From: Clostridiales bacterium
GTDB taxonomy: Bacteria; Bacillota; Clostridia; Lachnospirales; WQUN01
DNA length: 37,604 nt
Assembly (NCBI GenBank): GCA_031282635.1
Contig: JAITDJ010000161.1
Span: 1-37,604 of the forward strand
Reading direction: 5' to 3'
Below, one piece after another: positions 9,228-17,934 of the stretch (within the stretch, counting starts at the first letter, position 1; the number at the start of each line of letters is the position of its first letter). A model generated the notes under the pieces. That model worked only from the letters and a program-made list of their open reading frames with translations. It was not told where the DNA came from and did not search any database. Both the position numbers and the translations under genes were made by a program.

Positions 9228-10433
9228 ATGGAAAGCAAAGAATTGCGCGTTGGGTTCATTGGAACGGGCGTTATCTCGCACCAGCATATGCAGGGATACG
9301 CCGAAGTACCTGGCGTTAAAGTGGCCGCCGCCTGCGACATCGACAAGCCTGTGCTGGACGCTTGGTGCGATAAATACGGTATCCCTGAGGACTGCCGCTA
9401 TACGGATTACAGGAAATTGCTTGAGCGTGACGACATTCAGGCGGTAGACGTCTGCGTCCACAACAACCTTCATACCCCCTTGTCCGTCGCGGTTATGCGC
9501 GCCGGAAAACACTGTTTCTGCGAAAAGCCTATGGCGGCGACTTACGCGGACGCCAAAACGCTGTATGACGCATGGGAGCGCTATCATAAGGAATCCGGCG
9601 TGGAACTGGCCATTCAGATGGCCACGATTTTCCAGAGTCAGACGCGCTTGGCGAAAAAACTCATAGAACAAGGCGATTTAGGCCATGTGTATTTCGCCAA
9701 TGTAATCGGGCACCGCCGCCGCAACCGTCCGGGTCTGGAATCAAACCTCTCCACGAATTTCTTCAACAAACAACTGGCCGGCCGCGGCGCTCTGTATGAC
9801 ATGGGCATATATCATATAGCCCAGATGCTGTTCATCCTTGGCATGCCTGAGCTGGATCGTGTTTCCGGATCCATGTTCTCCGAGATCGAGCCCAGTGAAA
9901 AGCTGCTTAAAGGCAACAAATTTGAAGTGGAAGAGCTGGCCATGGGATTCGCGAAATTCGCCGGCGGGCTTTCACTGAACTTTATGGAATCATGGGCTAT
10001 CCATATGGATACTATCGGGGATACCTATATCGCGGGAAGCAAAGGCGGGCTGAAATTTATTTATGACCCCCCACAGCCATTCGCGCCCCCAATCCCGACC
10101 GCCAGTCTGAAACTCTTTACAACGAAGAACGGGCAGGATGTCGACATAAATATGAACTGCGGCATGAACGCTTTTATAGAGCAGGGCGAGGCGCCTGATA
10201 CGAAATTCTGCAACAATAATAATGTCCATTGGTACGCCGCGCTTACAAAACAAATCGGTTTCCGCTATCCAACCCATAAGATCGCGCTGGAAACCGCCAG
10301 ACTCAGCGAAGGCATTGCGCTTTCAAGCGAACTGAACCGGGAGATTTGCGCTGCCGAAATCGACGAGTTGAGCAAGCCCACGGCGATGCGCAGGCAGGTT
10401 ACCGAATGGGGCGTTTTTGAGTACGAGTTCTAA
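9228..10433 (+). CDS. Gfo/Idh/MocA family oxidoreductase
   Basis: LRVGFIGTGVISHQHMQGYAEV; VCVHNNLHTPLSVAVMRAGKHCFCEKPMA. Confidence 0.92.
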   Translation: MESKELRVGFIGTGVISHQHMQGYAEVPGVKVAAACDIDKPVLDAWCDKYGIPEDCRYTDYRKLLERDDIQAVDVCVHNNLHTPLSVAVMRAGKHCFCEKPMAATYADAKTLYDAWERYHKESGVELAIQMATIFQSQTRLAKKLIEQGDLGHVYFANVIGHRRRNRPGLESNLSTNFFNKQLAGRGALYDMGIYHIAQMLFILGMPELDRVSGSMFSEIEPSEKLLKGNKFEVEELAMGFAKFAGGLSLNFMESWAIHMDTIGDTYIAGSKGGLKFIYDPPQPFAPPIPTASLKLFTTKNGQDVDINMNCGMNAFIEQGEAPDTKFCNNNNVHWYAALTKQIGFRYPTHKIALETARLSEGIALSSELNREICAAEIDELSKPTAMRRQVTEWGVFEYEF

Positions 10434-10459
10434 AGATATACTAATATACAGGAGGGCTT

Positions 10460-11572
10460 ATGGCTAAATACAAAGTCGCCGTTATTGGAAATGGCATGAT
10501 AGCGAATGCCGCCCATATACCCGCATGGCGTGACATTACAGACATCGCCGAAATCGTCGCCGTGGCGGACGATCGCGGCGGTATAGCCCAAGAAACGGCG
10601 GAGCGGTACGGGATCCCCCAACACTACAAAGATTACAATGAACTGCTGGCGAAAGAGCAGCCGGACATCGTTTCGGTCTGCACGCCAAATGTCTATCATA
10701 AGGCGGCGGCAATCGCGTCGCTGAAGGCCGGCGCTCATGTTCTATGCGAAAAGCCCCTCAGTGTCAGCGAGGCCGGCGCGGCAGAAATGTACGACGCCGC
10801 CGAAAAAGCCGGCAAGATTCTATACGCGAATCAGACCATGCGCTTTATGGAACCGATGATTGCCGCAAAAGCCTTCTTTGACGCGGGGTATGTCGGCAAA
10901 CCGTATTATATTGAAGCGAGCGCGGTGCGCCGCAGAGGCATACCCAAATGGGGTTTCTTCCATATGAAGGAGCATAACGCCTGGGGGCCGGGTTTTGACA
11001 TAGGCGTACACGTACTCGACGCGTTGCTGTGGATCGTCGGAGCGCCGAAGGTAAAATCTGTCGTCGGTAAAGCGTACACGGCGTTCGGCGACAAGGACGA
11101 GGGGCTTAAGGAATCGTTGGCCGAGAGCGGTGCGCCGATTGGCGTATTCACACCGAGACCATACAGTTACAAAGAGTTCAATGTCGAGGATTTCATAACC
11201 GGTTTCGTACGGCTTGAGGGCGGCCTGACGCTTAGCCTCAAGGCAAGCTGGGCGATCAACGCGCCGGAAGGCGGCGCCGCTACATTCATTTCCGGGACTA
11301 AAGGCGGGTTGAGCTTATTCCCGGAATTAGAGCTGATTTCAAACATGGCGGGTTATCAGACAAGCGCCAAAGCCAAGGTTCCGACAACAAATAATATTCC
11401 ATTTTCAGGTCATTTCGGAGCGACTAAGCAGATGATCGCCGCAATTGAAGGGCGAGAGGAAATGCTGGTGAAGAAAAGCGAGGTACTTAACGTGCTGCGC
11501 ATCTTAGATGCCCTGTACGCTTCGAGTGAAAGCGAACATGAGGTTGTATTTGAGAGGAGTATGCAAGAATGA
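10460..11572 (+). CDS. Gfo/Idh/MocA family oxidoreductase
   Basis: KVAVIGNGMIANAAHIPAW; VCTPNVYHKAAAIASLKAGAHVLCEKPLS. Confidence 0.93.
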   Translation: MAKYKVAVIGNGMIANAAHIPAWRDITDIAEIVAVADDRGGIAQETAERYGIPQHYKDYNELLAKEQPDIVSVCTPNVYHKAAAIASLKAGAHVLCEKPLSVSEAGAAEMYDAAEKAGKILYANQTMRFMEPMIAAKAFFDAGYVGKPYYIEASAVRRRGIPKWGFFHMKEHNAWGPGFDIGVHVLDALLWIVGAPKVKSVVGKAYTAFGDKDEGLKESLAESGAPIGVFTPRPYSYKEFNVEDFITGFVRLEGGLTLSLKASWAINAPEGGAATFISGTKGGLSLFPELELISNMAGYQTSAKAKVPTTNNIPFSGHFGATKQMIAAIEGREEMLVKKSEVLNVLRILDALYASSESEHEVVFERSMQE

Positions 11573-12300
11573 AGGTAGGGGTACAGTTCTATTCATTTAT
11601 CCCTTTGATTAAAGAGGGCAAATTTGACGAGGCGCTCAGCCTGGCGTCCCGTTGCGGCGTGGATGGGGTAGAGCTATTCAGCTACTATGATATTCCCGCT
11701 ATAAAATATCGCAAGGCTTTTAATGACGCTGGTATTGTATGTTATGGCTCTCATAACCATTTGTCACCGTTACTGAATGATCTGGATCATGTTATGGAAT
11801 ACAATTATATAGTGGGAAATCCGACGATAATCTGTCATTATCTTATGGAGGATGAGCGCGGCGATTTGGATAAGTATCTGTACGCGGCCGAATCCTTTAA
11901 CAAGATCGCTTCGGTACTTAAAACTAATGGTTTCAATTTCGTTTATCATAACCATGACTTTGAGTTCCGGGATGTGTTCGACGGTAAATACGCTCTGGAT
12001 GTAATTTTGGAGAACACAGATCCCAATCTGGTCGGTATGGAGTTGCATATAGGGCAGCTTCCCGTTTTTAATATAGATATTTTAGAGTACATGAAGCGGA
12101 TCGGCAGACGAATTAAAATGTTACACGTTCATTGCGCGGATAGGGACGGCCAGCCGTTCGACAGCGGACCTGCGATTGCTTACGGACGCGAGTTGAATGT
12201 GGAATGGGCCGTGCTGGAGGACGTATATCCCGCGGATGCTGAGCCGGAGCGCGTAAAAAAGGATATTAACTCAATACGCTTAATGGCGTTGGGGAATTAA
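11569..12300 (+). CDS. Sugar phosphate isomerase/epimerase family TIM barrel
   Basis: VGVQFYSF, LASRCGVDGVELFSYY, FVYHNHDFEF, VGMELHIGQL, IKMLHVHCADRD; ATGA overlap with the preceding gene indicates translational coupling. Confidence 0.9.
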   Translation: MKVGVQFYSFIPLIKEGKFDEALSLASRCGVDGVELFSYYDIPAIKYRKAFNDAGIVCYGSHNHLSPLLNDLDHVMEYNYIVGNPTIICHYLMEDERGDLDKYLYAAESFNKIASVLKTNGFNFVYHNHDFEFRDVFDGKYALDVILENTDPNLVGMELHIGQLPVFNIDILEYMKRIGRRIKMLHVHCADRDGQPFDSGPAIAYGRELNVEWAVLEDVYPADAEPERVKKDINSIRLMALGN

Positions 12301-12324
12301 TTGAAATATATCTGGCAAATAAGT

Positions 12325-12364
12325 AAAATGAAGCCCATCGCGTCAACGCGGCGGGCTTCATTTT
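12325..12364. terminator. Bidirectional intrinsic terminator between convergent GRE cluster and sortase gene
   Basis: AAAATGAAGCCC (12325-12336) / GGGCTTCATTTT (12353-12364), 12-bp perfect stem; the sortase stop codon lies inside it. Confidence 0.85.
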
Positions 12365-13266
12365 ATTCTGTAAGCGTGCACTACATACCTGTCGTCGGCA
12401 TCGCGGTTAGTGCAAGTCGATAGAGTAAGAATCCGCGTGTCTTTGGTGAAAGATAGATCAGCCGGGTATTGGGATTTCGCCTTCGTAAGCTCCGCGAATA
12501 TTAAAAATTCATCAACATCACTGAATTTCGTCGTGTTGTAAAGGAAGTCAGTATTTGTCTCGTAAAATGAGAAAACCTCCCATTGCGTATCTTCATATAA
12601 TGTTTGCAGAGAAATTATTTTATGTTCTTTGAAGTATTCCTCATCGCCATATTTGCGCAGATTGTGAAACATGGAACCGTCGCGCATGTTATGAGCGTAG
12701 ATTACGGTGTTGAATCCTAAAGGTTTGATCCGGTTTTCGTAGTCCATAAAGGCCGAACCAGCCGCGTTGTTTTGTTTGCGCAGATCGTGGGTTAAGTAAT
12801 AGACGTTATCGCCGGTGAGCACCACGGGGAAATCTATGTTGCTGCCGTTAATTTTTAAGTACGCCGCTATGTCGTTATTTTGGAATTCGTCCCGCAGGCT
12901 GACTATGGCGGGCATAAACGACGGCATGGACGTTAACGCCGCGCTTTTTTGTATGATTGCCCTGGGGGCCGCGGCCTCGTCGTAGATAAAGCCATCCGGG
13001 GTTTCTGAAAAAGCGGCCTGTTCCGTTATATCGCGCGCGGTCTGATTAATTCTGTTTGCCCGCCACACCTCAATCAAATAACTGGCGTATGAGTATAGCG
13101 TATATGCGGTAATAAAAGAAACGATAATCAACATGATCCGTACAACACCAGATAGTTTTCTGCTTTTTTCCTGTATTTTTTTAAAAAATGTTTTCTTCGC
13201 CTGTTCTTTTATATAAAGATCGAGATCAAATTCATCTTCCATAAATTTACGATGCTTGTTAGCCAT
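12358..13266 (-). CDS. Class B sortase
   Basis: N-terminal TM anchor; YLKINGSNIDFPVVLTGDNVYYLTHD, FNTVIYAHNMRDGSMFHNLRKY, ILTLSTCTNRDADDRYVVHAYR (TLSTC catalytic Cys, downstream Arg). Confidence 0.93.
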   Translation of the reverse strand: MANKHRKFMEDEFDLDLYIKEQAKKTFFKKIQEKSRKLSGVVRIMLIIVSFITAYTLYSYASYLIEVWRANRINQTARDITEQAAFSETPDGFIYDEAAAPRAIIQKSAALTSMPSFMPAIVSLRDEFQNNDIAAYLKINGSNIDFPVVLTGDNVYYLTHDLRKQNNAAGSAFMDYENRIKPLGFNTVIYAHNMRDGSMFHNLRKYGDEEYFKEHKIISLQTLYEDTQWEVFSFYETNTDFLYNTTKFSDVDEFLIFAELTKAKSQYPADLSFTKDTRILTLSTCTNRDADDRYVVHAYRIK

Positions 13267-13561
13267 AGTTCACTCTGGTTCCCCTTTCACCCAGTATCAG
13301 TATTTATTTTATCCTTTACTCATAAGCCTGTCAATCAGAGCATTTTTAGAGTTGATGGCGGAAAAGGAATTTTACCGCGATATTTGCAAATTATGCTAAA
13401 TGTTCTATTATTAGAATGTTGAAAAGGCGAATAATATTCTTTGAGCTTGCGGATCATAAAGCTGAGAAATATATAAAAGGCGGCTGCGTGCGAAGCGAAG
13501 TTTCCTTACGCGGCCGTACACATAAAAACACATCGTGAACTACCCACGAGGGGGGACAGCA

Positions 13562-14356
13562 ATGCGTAAACTGAAGGAAGTTATTAGTACGGAAACGTTA
13601 AGCCATGGCCGACAGACAGACACATCAAGTTTTTATTCCCGGCGGTATCGAAAATTGATATGGGTGGTTAGCGCGTTTGTTTTGATTCTGCTGTACGTCG
13701 TTAACGCGTATGCTATTCAGATGCGGAGCAGCAATGAAGAAAGTACGTCGGACGATGTTATCGGTCAAGTTACTATTACAAATGTGGACAGCGCCGATAA
13801 TTCCATCAGGTTGAATGGATCGCACATTAAAATAACCGACAAGGACACCGGCAACGAGTATACGGATATAATAAAAGATGACGGTACGCTTGTCTACGAA
13901 CTGCCTTTAGGCAGTTATCTGGTTAGCCAGGCGCTTGCGCCTGAAAATTATCAACTGAATGGCAGGGTGTTTGAATTTACCCTGCAGGTACCTCCCGATG
14001 CTGAAGCTTCAAATATTAAAGTAGTGAACGCTTCGGTTATGCTTACAAACGATCCGATAAACGATCCGATGGAAGCGGAGAATACCGAATCGGAAGGAAC
14101 CACAGATCCCGAATCGACAGACACGCCCGCATCGCCGGTTCCTGAACAAGCGGAAGACGAAGCTGAGGAGACTCCGGCAAATACATCCACGCCGGCGCCA
14201 TCCGCGGTTCCCGATCCGGGCGGAAACACGTCCCCAACGGATAAAAATCCTGTGACTGGCGATATTTCAAATATACTATTGGCAATTTCAGTATTTTTAG
14301 GTATAATAGCAATAGGGTGTATAGTTAGCCTGAATCGAATAAACAGTAAATTATAA
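13562..14356 (+). CDS. Cell-surface protein with SpaA-like domain and C-terminal NPVTG sorting signal
   Basis: N-terminal TM/signal; SIRLNGSHIKITDKDTGNEYTDIIKDDGTLVYELPLGSYLVSQALAPENYQL resembles SpaA/Cna-B repeats; Thr/Pro/Glu-rich stalk; NPVTGD followed by a hydrophobic stretch. ATG 13562 with RBS GGGGGG preferred over the ORF-track start. Confidence 0.8.
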   Translation: MRKLKEVISTETLSHGRQTDTSSFYSRRYRKLIWVVSAFVLILLYVVNAYAIQMRSSNEESTSDDVIGQVTITNVDSADNSIRLNGSHIKITDKDTGNEYTDIIKDDGTLVYELPLGSYLVSQALAPENYQLNGRVFEFTLQVPPDAEASNIKVVNASVMLTNDPINDPMEAENTESEGTTDPESTDTPASPVPEQAEDEAEETPANTSTPAPSAVPDPGGNTSPTDKNPVTGDISNILLAISVFLGIIAIGCIVSLNRINSKL

Positions 14357-14363
14357 CATACTG

Positions 14364-14395
14364 CCGGTCGGATTTATTCTGACTGGTTTTATTTT
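14364..14395 (+). terminator. Intrinsic terminator after the surface protein gene
   Basis: CCGGTCGG (14364-14371) / CTGACTGG (14379-14386) with two GU pairs, followed by TTTTATTTT. Confidence 0.6.
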
Positions 14396-14408
14396 GCGGG
14401 GGGCATGT

Positions 14409-15455
14409 ATGACAGCCAGGTTGGTTTTAGAAAATGGAACGGTTTTTGATGGCAGCGCGTTCGGGCATTTAGAGAACACCGCCGGTGAAGTAGTATTTAC
14501 CACCGGTATGACAGGTTATCAGGAAACGCTTACGGATCCGTCTTTTGCCGGGCAAATTGTAACGATGACTTATCCGCTGATAGGCAATTACGGTATTAAT
14601 TCGGATGATATGGAATCGGCGTCCCCAAAACTGCGCGGCTTTGTTGTTCGGGAAAAATGTGACGCCCCCAGCAATTGGCGCTGTGAGATGGACTTGGATG
14701 GCTTTCTGCGCCTGCACGGCGTAATCGGACTGGAAGGGGTGGATACCCGCAAGCTGACTAAAATACTGCGCAGCCAGGGTTCTATGCGCGGGGAGTTGAT
14801 TGTCAACCCGGACAAATCGATTCAGGACTATTCGGAAGCGGACAGACGCTTGGTTCAAAGCGTGACCTGTAAAGAGATATATACGATTCCAAACTCCGAT
14901 AACATTTATCATCTGGCTGTAATAGATTTTGGGTCAAAAAGTAATATACTGCGCGAACTTCACGGTAATGGCTGCGCGCTTACCGTTTTTCCGGCTTTTA
15001 CGCCGGCCTCAGAGGTATTGCGGCATAACCCGGACGCTATATTCTTGACGAACGGTCCGGGCGACCCCAAAGATATACCTGAGGTGGTGGAAAATGTTAA
15101 ACAACTCTGCGAGGTTAAACCTGTATTGGGCATATGCTTGGGGCATCAGCTTATTGGCCTGGCATACGGATGTGACACGGCAAAGCTGACGTTCGGCCAT
15201 CACGGCGGAAACCATCCGGTAAAGGATCTGAGTACGGGACGCGTATATATAACTTCCCAGAATCATAATTATGTAGTCAGCCAATTGAACGAAAATATGG
15301 AGGTCACGCATATTAATGTCAATGATGGCACTATTGAGGGCATAAAGCATAAAACCAAACCTGTTATGAGCGTGCAGTTTCACCCTGAAGCTTCGCCAGG
15401 GCCGGTTGATACCAGGTTTTTGTTCGCGGATTTTCTGAACGCAGTAAAACGCTAG
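14409..15455 (+). CDS. carA: Carbamoyl-phosphate synthase small subunit
   Basis: VLENGTVFDGSAFGHLENTAGEVVFTTGMTGYQETLTDPSFAGQIVTMTYPLIGNYG; class I glutamine amidotransferase triad GICLGHQ and FHPEASPGP. Confidence 0.96.
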   Translation: MTARLVLENGTVFDGSAFGHLENTAGEVVFTTGMTGYQETLTDPSFAGQIVTMTYPLIGNYGINSDDMESASPKLRGFVVREKCDAPSNWRCEMDLDGFLRLHGVIGLEGVDTRKLTKILRSQGSMRGELIVNPDKSIQDYSEADRRLVQSVTCKEIYTIPNSDNIYHLAVIDFGSKSNILRELHGNGCALTVFPAFTPASEVLRHNPDAIFLTNGPGDPKDIPEVVENVKQLCEVKPVLGICLGHQLIGLAYGCDTAKLTFGHHGGNHPVKDLSTGRVYITSQNHNYVVSQLNENMEVTHINVNDGTIEGIKHKTKPVMSVQFHPEASPGPVDTRFLFADFLNAVKR

Positions 15456-15467
15456 GCGAGGCGCGCT

Positions 15468-16013
15468 ATGATATTGATTACAGGCGGCGCCAGGGTAGGA
15501 AAGACAAAGCTGGCTATTAATCTTTGTAAGAAAGCCGGGCCTAGCGTGCTATATCTCGCCACCAGCAAGCCCAGCAATGATTTTTTTGAAAAAGAGATTG
15601 TTCGTCGCAGCCGAAAGCAGAGGCCGTTCAACTGGAATGTCAGGGAAGCGTTTCTGGGGCTTGACGCTATTCTGGATGAAGAAGGCGCTAAATATAACGC
15701 CATTCTTATAGAAAATATTCGTGTACTGGTATCAAACTTAATGGATTATTTCGGACAAGATATAGAATGGACGGATTTAAGGTCGCTGACCCGTGAAATT
15801 GTTGAGGAAATAAATCGTATTATATTAGCCGCGAGAAGGCTAAATTCACTTGTGGTATTCGTAACCAATGAGGTAAATGTACATTCGCCGGACGCGACCG
15901 AAGCGTTTAAAGCCCAAATGGAAATTCTGGGCAGGGTTAACCAGCAGCTTGCCGCGGTCAGCAGCGAAGTATACTGGGTCGCCTCCGGCATTCCTATAAA
16001 GATTAAGCCATAG
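15468..16013 (+). CDS. CobU-like adenosylcobinamide kinase/guanylyltransferase family protein
   Basis: MILITGGARVGKTKLA P-loop, VLYLATSKP, VVFVTNEVNVHSPDATEAFKAQMEILGRVNQQLAAVSSEVYWVASGIPIKI align with CobU motifs. Confidence 0.75.
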   Translation: MILITGGARVGKTKLAINLCKKAGPSVLYLATSKPSNDFFEKEIVRRSRKQRPFNWNVREAFLGLDAILDEEGAKYNAILIENIRVLVSNLMDYFGQDIEWTDLRSLTREIVEEINRIILAARRLNSLVVFVTNEVNVHSPDATEAFKAQMEILGRVNQQLAAVSSEVYWVASGIPIKIKP

Positions 16014-16044
16014 CGGCGGGTTCTAACCATGGGAGGGCTGCTCA

Positions 16045-16461
16045 ATGATGGAACAGGGGCGGGTAATAGAAATACTCCCCGATAATTATGCGAAAATATG
16101 TATGGAGCGCGCGGAGACTTGCGCTAATTGCGGCGCGTGCGCGCTGCCCGGCGAAAATATGACCGTTATTGCCCATAACCCGGAAGGGGCGCGGATTGCG
16201 GATATGGTCAACCTCACCTTGGAATCGAGATATTTTTTATCCGCGGCGTTCATTTTATATGGCCTGCCTTTGCTGGCCCTGTTAACCGGCGCGGGCGTTG
16301 GTTATTACGCCGCAGAGGCGCTGGCTTTAAGCGAAATCAGTCCGATCATAGGGCTGATGACGGGTATCGCTTTAACGGGCTTAACATATTTTTTGATAAA
16401 GGTATTTGATAATAGGATAAAAAAATCATTATATACGCCTACAGCGCATATCAAAATGTAA
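16045..16461 (+). CDS. RseC/SoxR-reducing system family protein
   Basis: GRVIEILPDNYAKICMERAETCANCGACAL plus two TM segments. Confidence 0.75.
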   Translation: MMEQGRVIEILPDNYAKICMERAETCANCGACALPGENMTVIAHNPEGARIADMVNLTLESRYFLSAAFILYGLPLLALLTGAGVGYYAAEALALSEISPIIGLMTGIALTGLTYFLIKVFDNRIKKSLYTPTAHIKM

Positions 16462-16463
16462 CC

Positions 16464-16503
16464 AAACCCTCCTTGTCTAATATATTGTTAGCGAGGAGGG
16501 TTT
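16464..16503 (+). promoter_or_regulatory. Hairpin that sequesters the Shine-Dalgarno of the next gene, also terminator-like
   Basis: AAACCCTCCT (16464-16473) / AGGAGGGTTT (16494-16503) perfect pairing; AGGAGG is the RBS of ATG 16507 and is followed by TTTTTT. Confidence 0.65.
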
Positions 16504-16506
16504 TTT

Positions 16507-16884
16507 ATGAGGGAATTGGCTGTGAAATACTACAGAAAAGGATTTAACTGCTCGCAATGCATATTGAAGGCGGCCAATATAGTTTATAATATAAAGGTAC
16601 CTGAACAATCATTTAATATGTGCCGGGGCGTTGACGCGGGGTTTGGATCGGGCAATCTTTGCTGCGCCCTGGTCGGCGGGGTTATGGTCTTTGGGCTGAT
16701 GTTCGACAAGGATGTTACGAAGTGTATGAGGATTCGGCTGTTTGAATTGTTTCAGCAAAAATACAGCAGTATCCAATGCGCCGCTTTGACCAGGCGTATG
16801 AATGATGGTTGTGAACAGATTGTCGCGGATGCGGCCGCTTTGACTCAGCGGGTAATTGAAGAGTACAGACGCCGCGCCGGGTGA
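16507..16884 (+). CDS. C_GCAxxG_C_C family protein
   Basis: YYRKGFNCSQCIL, GFGSGNLCCALVGGVMVFGL, conserved Cys pattern. Confidence 0.8.
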   Translation: MRELAVKYYRKGFNCSQCILKAANIVYNIKVPEQSFNMCRGVDAGFGSGNLCCALVGGVMVFGLMFDKDVTKCMRIRLFELFQQKYSSIQCAALTRRMNDGCEQIVADAAALTQRVIEEYRRRAG

Positions 16885-16897
16885 ATAGTAAAATTCA

Positions 16898-16939
16898 AAA
16901 AGACCCGAGAGAGCCGCGCTAAACTCTTTCAGGTCTTTT
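16898..16939. terminator. Bidirectional intrinsic terminator
   Basis: AAAAGACC (16898-16905) / GGTCTTTT (16932-16939) between convergent genes. Confidence 0.6.
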
Positions 16940-16984
16940 AATCCGCGGGCGTGACAAGCTGCGCCGTATGCAACGACCGTATCG

Positions 16985-17917
16985 TCACTTCAACCTTTTG
17001 CCGCGCATAGCGGCGAATACGCTCTGAAGAATGATAAACAGGGCAAGCAGCGCGGCGATAAAGATCATCGCCCGCCAGCTGGACATGGACATCGCTCTTA
17101 CAAAGGAATTGATTGTTTCCTGAATCATAACGCCCACAAACGATCCGATTACATTACCCACGCCGCCTGTGAGAGGCGTCCCGCCGATTACCGAAGCGGC
17201 AATCGCGTTCATCTCGAACCCCCTGGCCTGCTCAACGTTGCCCGCTGAGGAATTCAGGCAGAACAGGAAGCCGCCGAACGCTGTCAGAAATCCATTCAGC
17301 GTATACACGATCAGCTTTGTCCGTCTGACATTCAGGCCCATAAGCATTGAACTTTGCTCGCCGCCCCCTACAGCGTACACATTGCGGCCAAATCGCGTGT
17401 ATGACAGCAGAACATAGACGAAAACAAGCCCGGCCATCGCGAAAACCACGTTAGGATGAATAAATGGCTCTAACAATATCCCTTTTTTATTGAGATAACC
17501 GCCGAACGGCAATATCAGTTTTGCGTTGGCTACCGCGGCAAAATCCGCGTTCCTTATAGATATCGTGTCAGCCGTGATTACCGCGGTCATTCCCCGGGCA
17601 AAAAACATACCGGCCAGTGTTACGATAAATGGCTGGAGCTTAAGATATGATATAAACCATCCCTGTATAAAGCCGAATACAACGCCCGTAAGAATAATGA
17701 GCGGCGCGGCTGCGTAAAAACTGATATTTTGACGCTCCATCATAACCGCCAGCATCATGCAGTACATAGCGACCTGCGAGCCGACGGAAATATCAATGCC
17801 GCCTGTTATCAGCACCATTGTCATGCCTGCGGCGATTACAATCAAACCCGCGTTCGAATTTAGCATGTCAAGGAAATGCTGAAGTTTACCATAATTGATT
17901 CCCTTAAATATAATCAT
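16985..17917 (-). CDS. Ribose/galactofuranose-type sugar ABC transporter permease, probably N-terminally truncated
   Basis: GLIVIAAGMTMVLITGGIDISVGSQVA and VIGGTPLTGGVGNVIGSFVGVMI are BPD_transp_2 signatures; the usual first TM segment is missing. Confidence 0.8.
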   Translation of the reverse strand: MIIFKGINYGKLQHFLDMLNSNAGLIVIAAGMTMVLITGGIDISVGSQVAMYCMMLAVMMERQNISFYAAAPLIILTGVVFGFIQGWFISYLKLQPFIVTLAGMFFARGMTAVITADTISIRNADFAAVANAKLILPFGGYLNKKGILLEPFIHPNVVFAMAGLVFVYVLLSYTRFGRNVYAVGGGEQSSMLMGLNVRRTKLIVYTLNGFLTAFGGFLFCLNSSAGNVEQARGFEMNAIAASVIGGTPLTGGVGNVIGSFVGVMIQETINSFVRAMSMSSWRAMIFIAALLALFIILQSVFAAMRGKRLK

Positions 17918-17934
17918 TTCCGCGATATATATTA

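Noticed and set aside
14043-14312. Alternative minus-strand ORFs in the surface protein stalk
   Set aside because: Low-complexity Thr/Pro/Glu repeat coding on the plus strand explains them.
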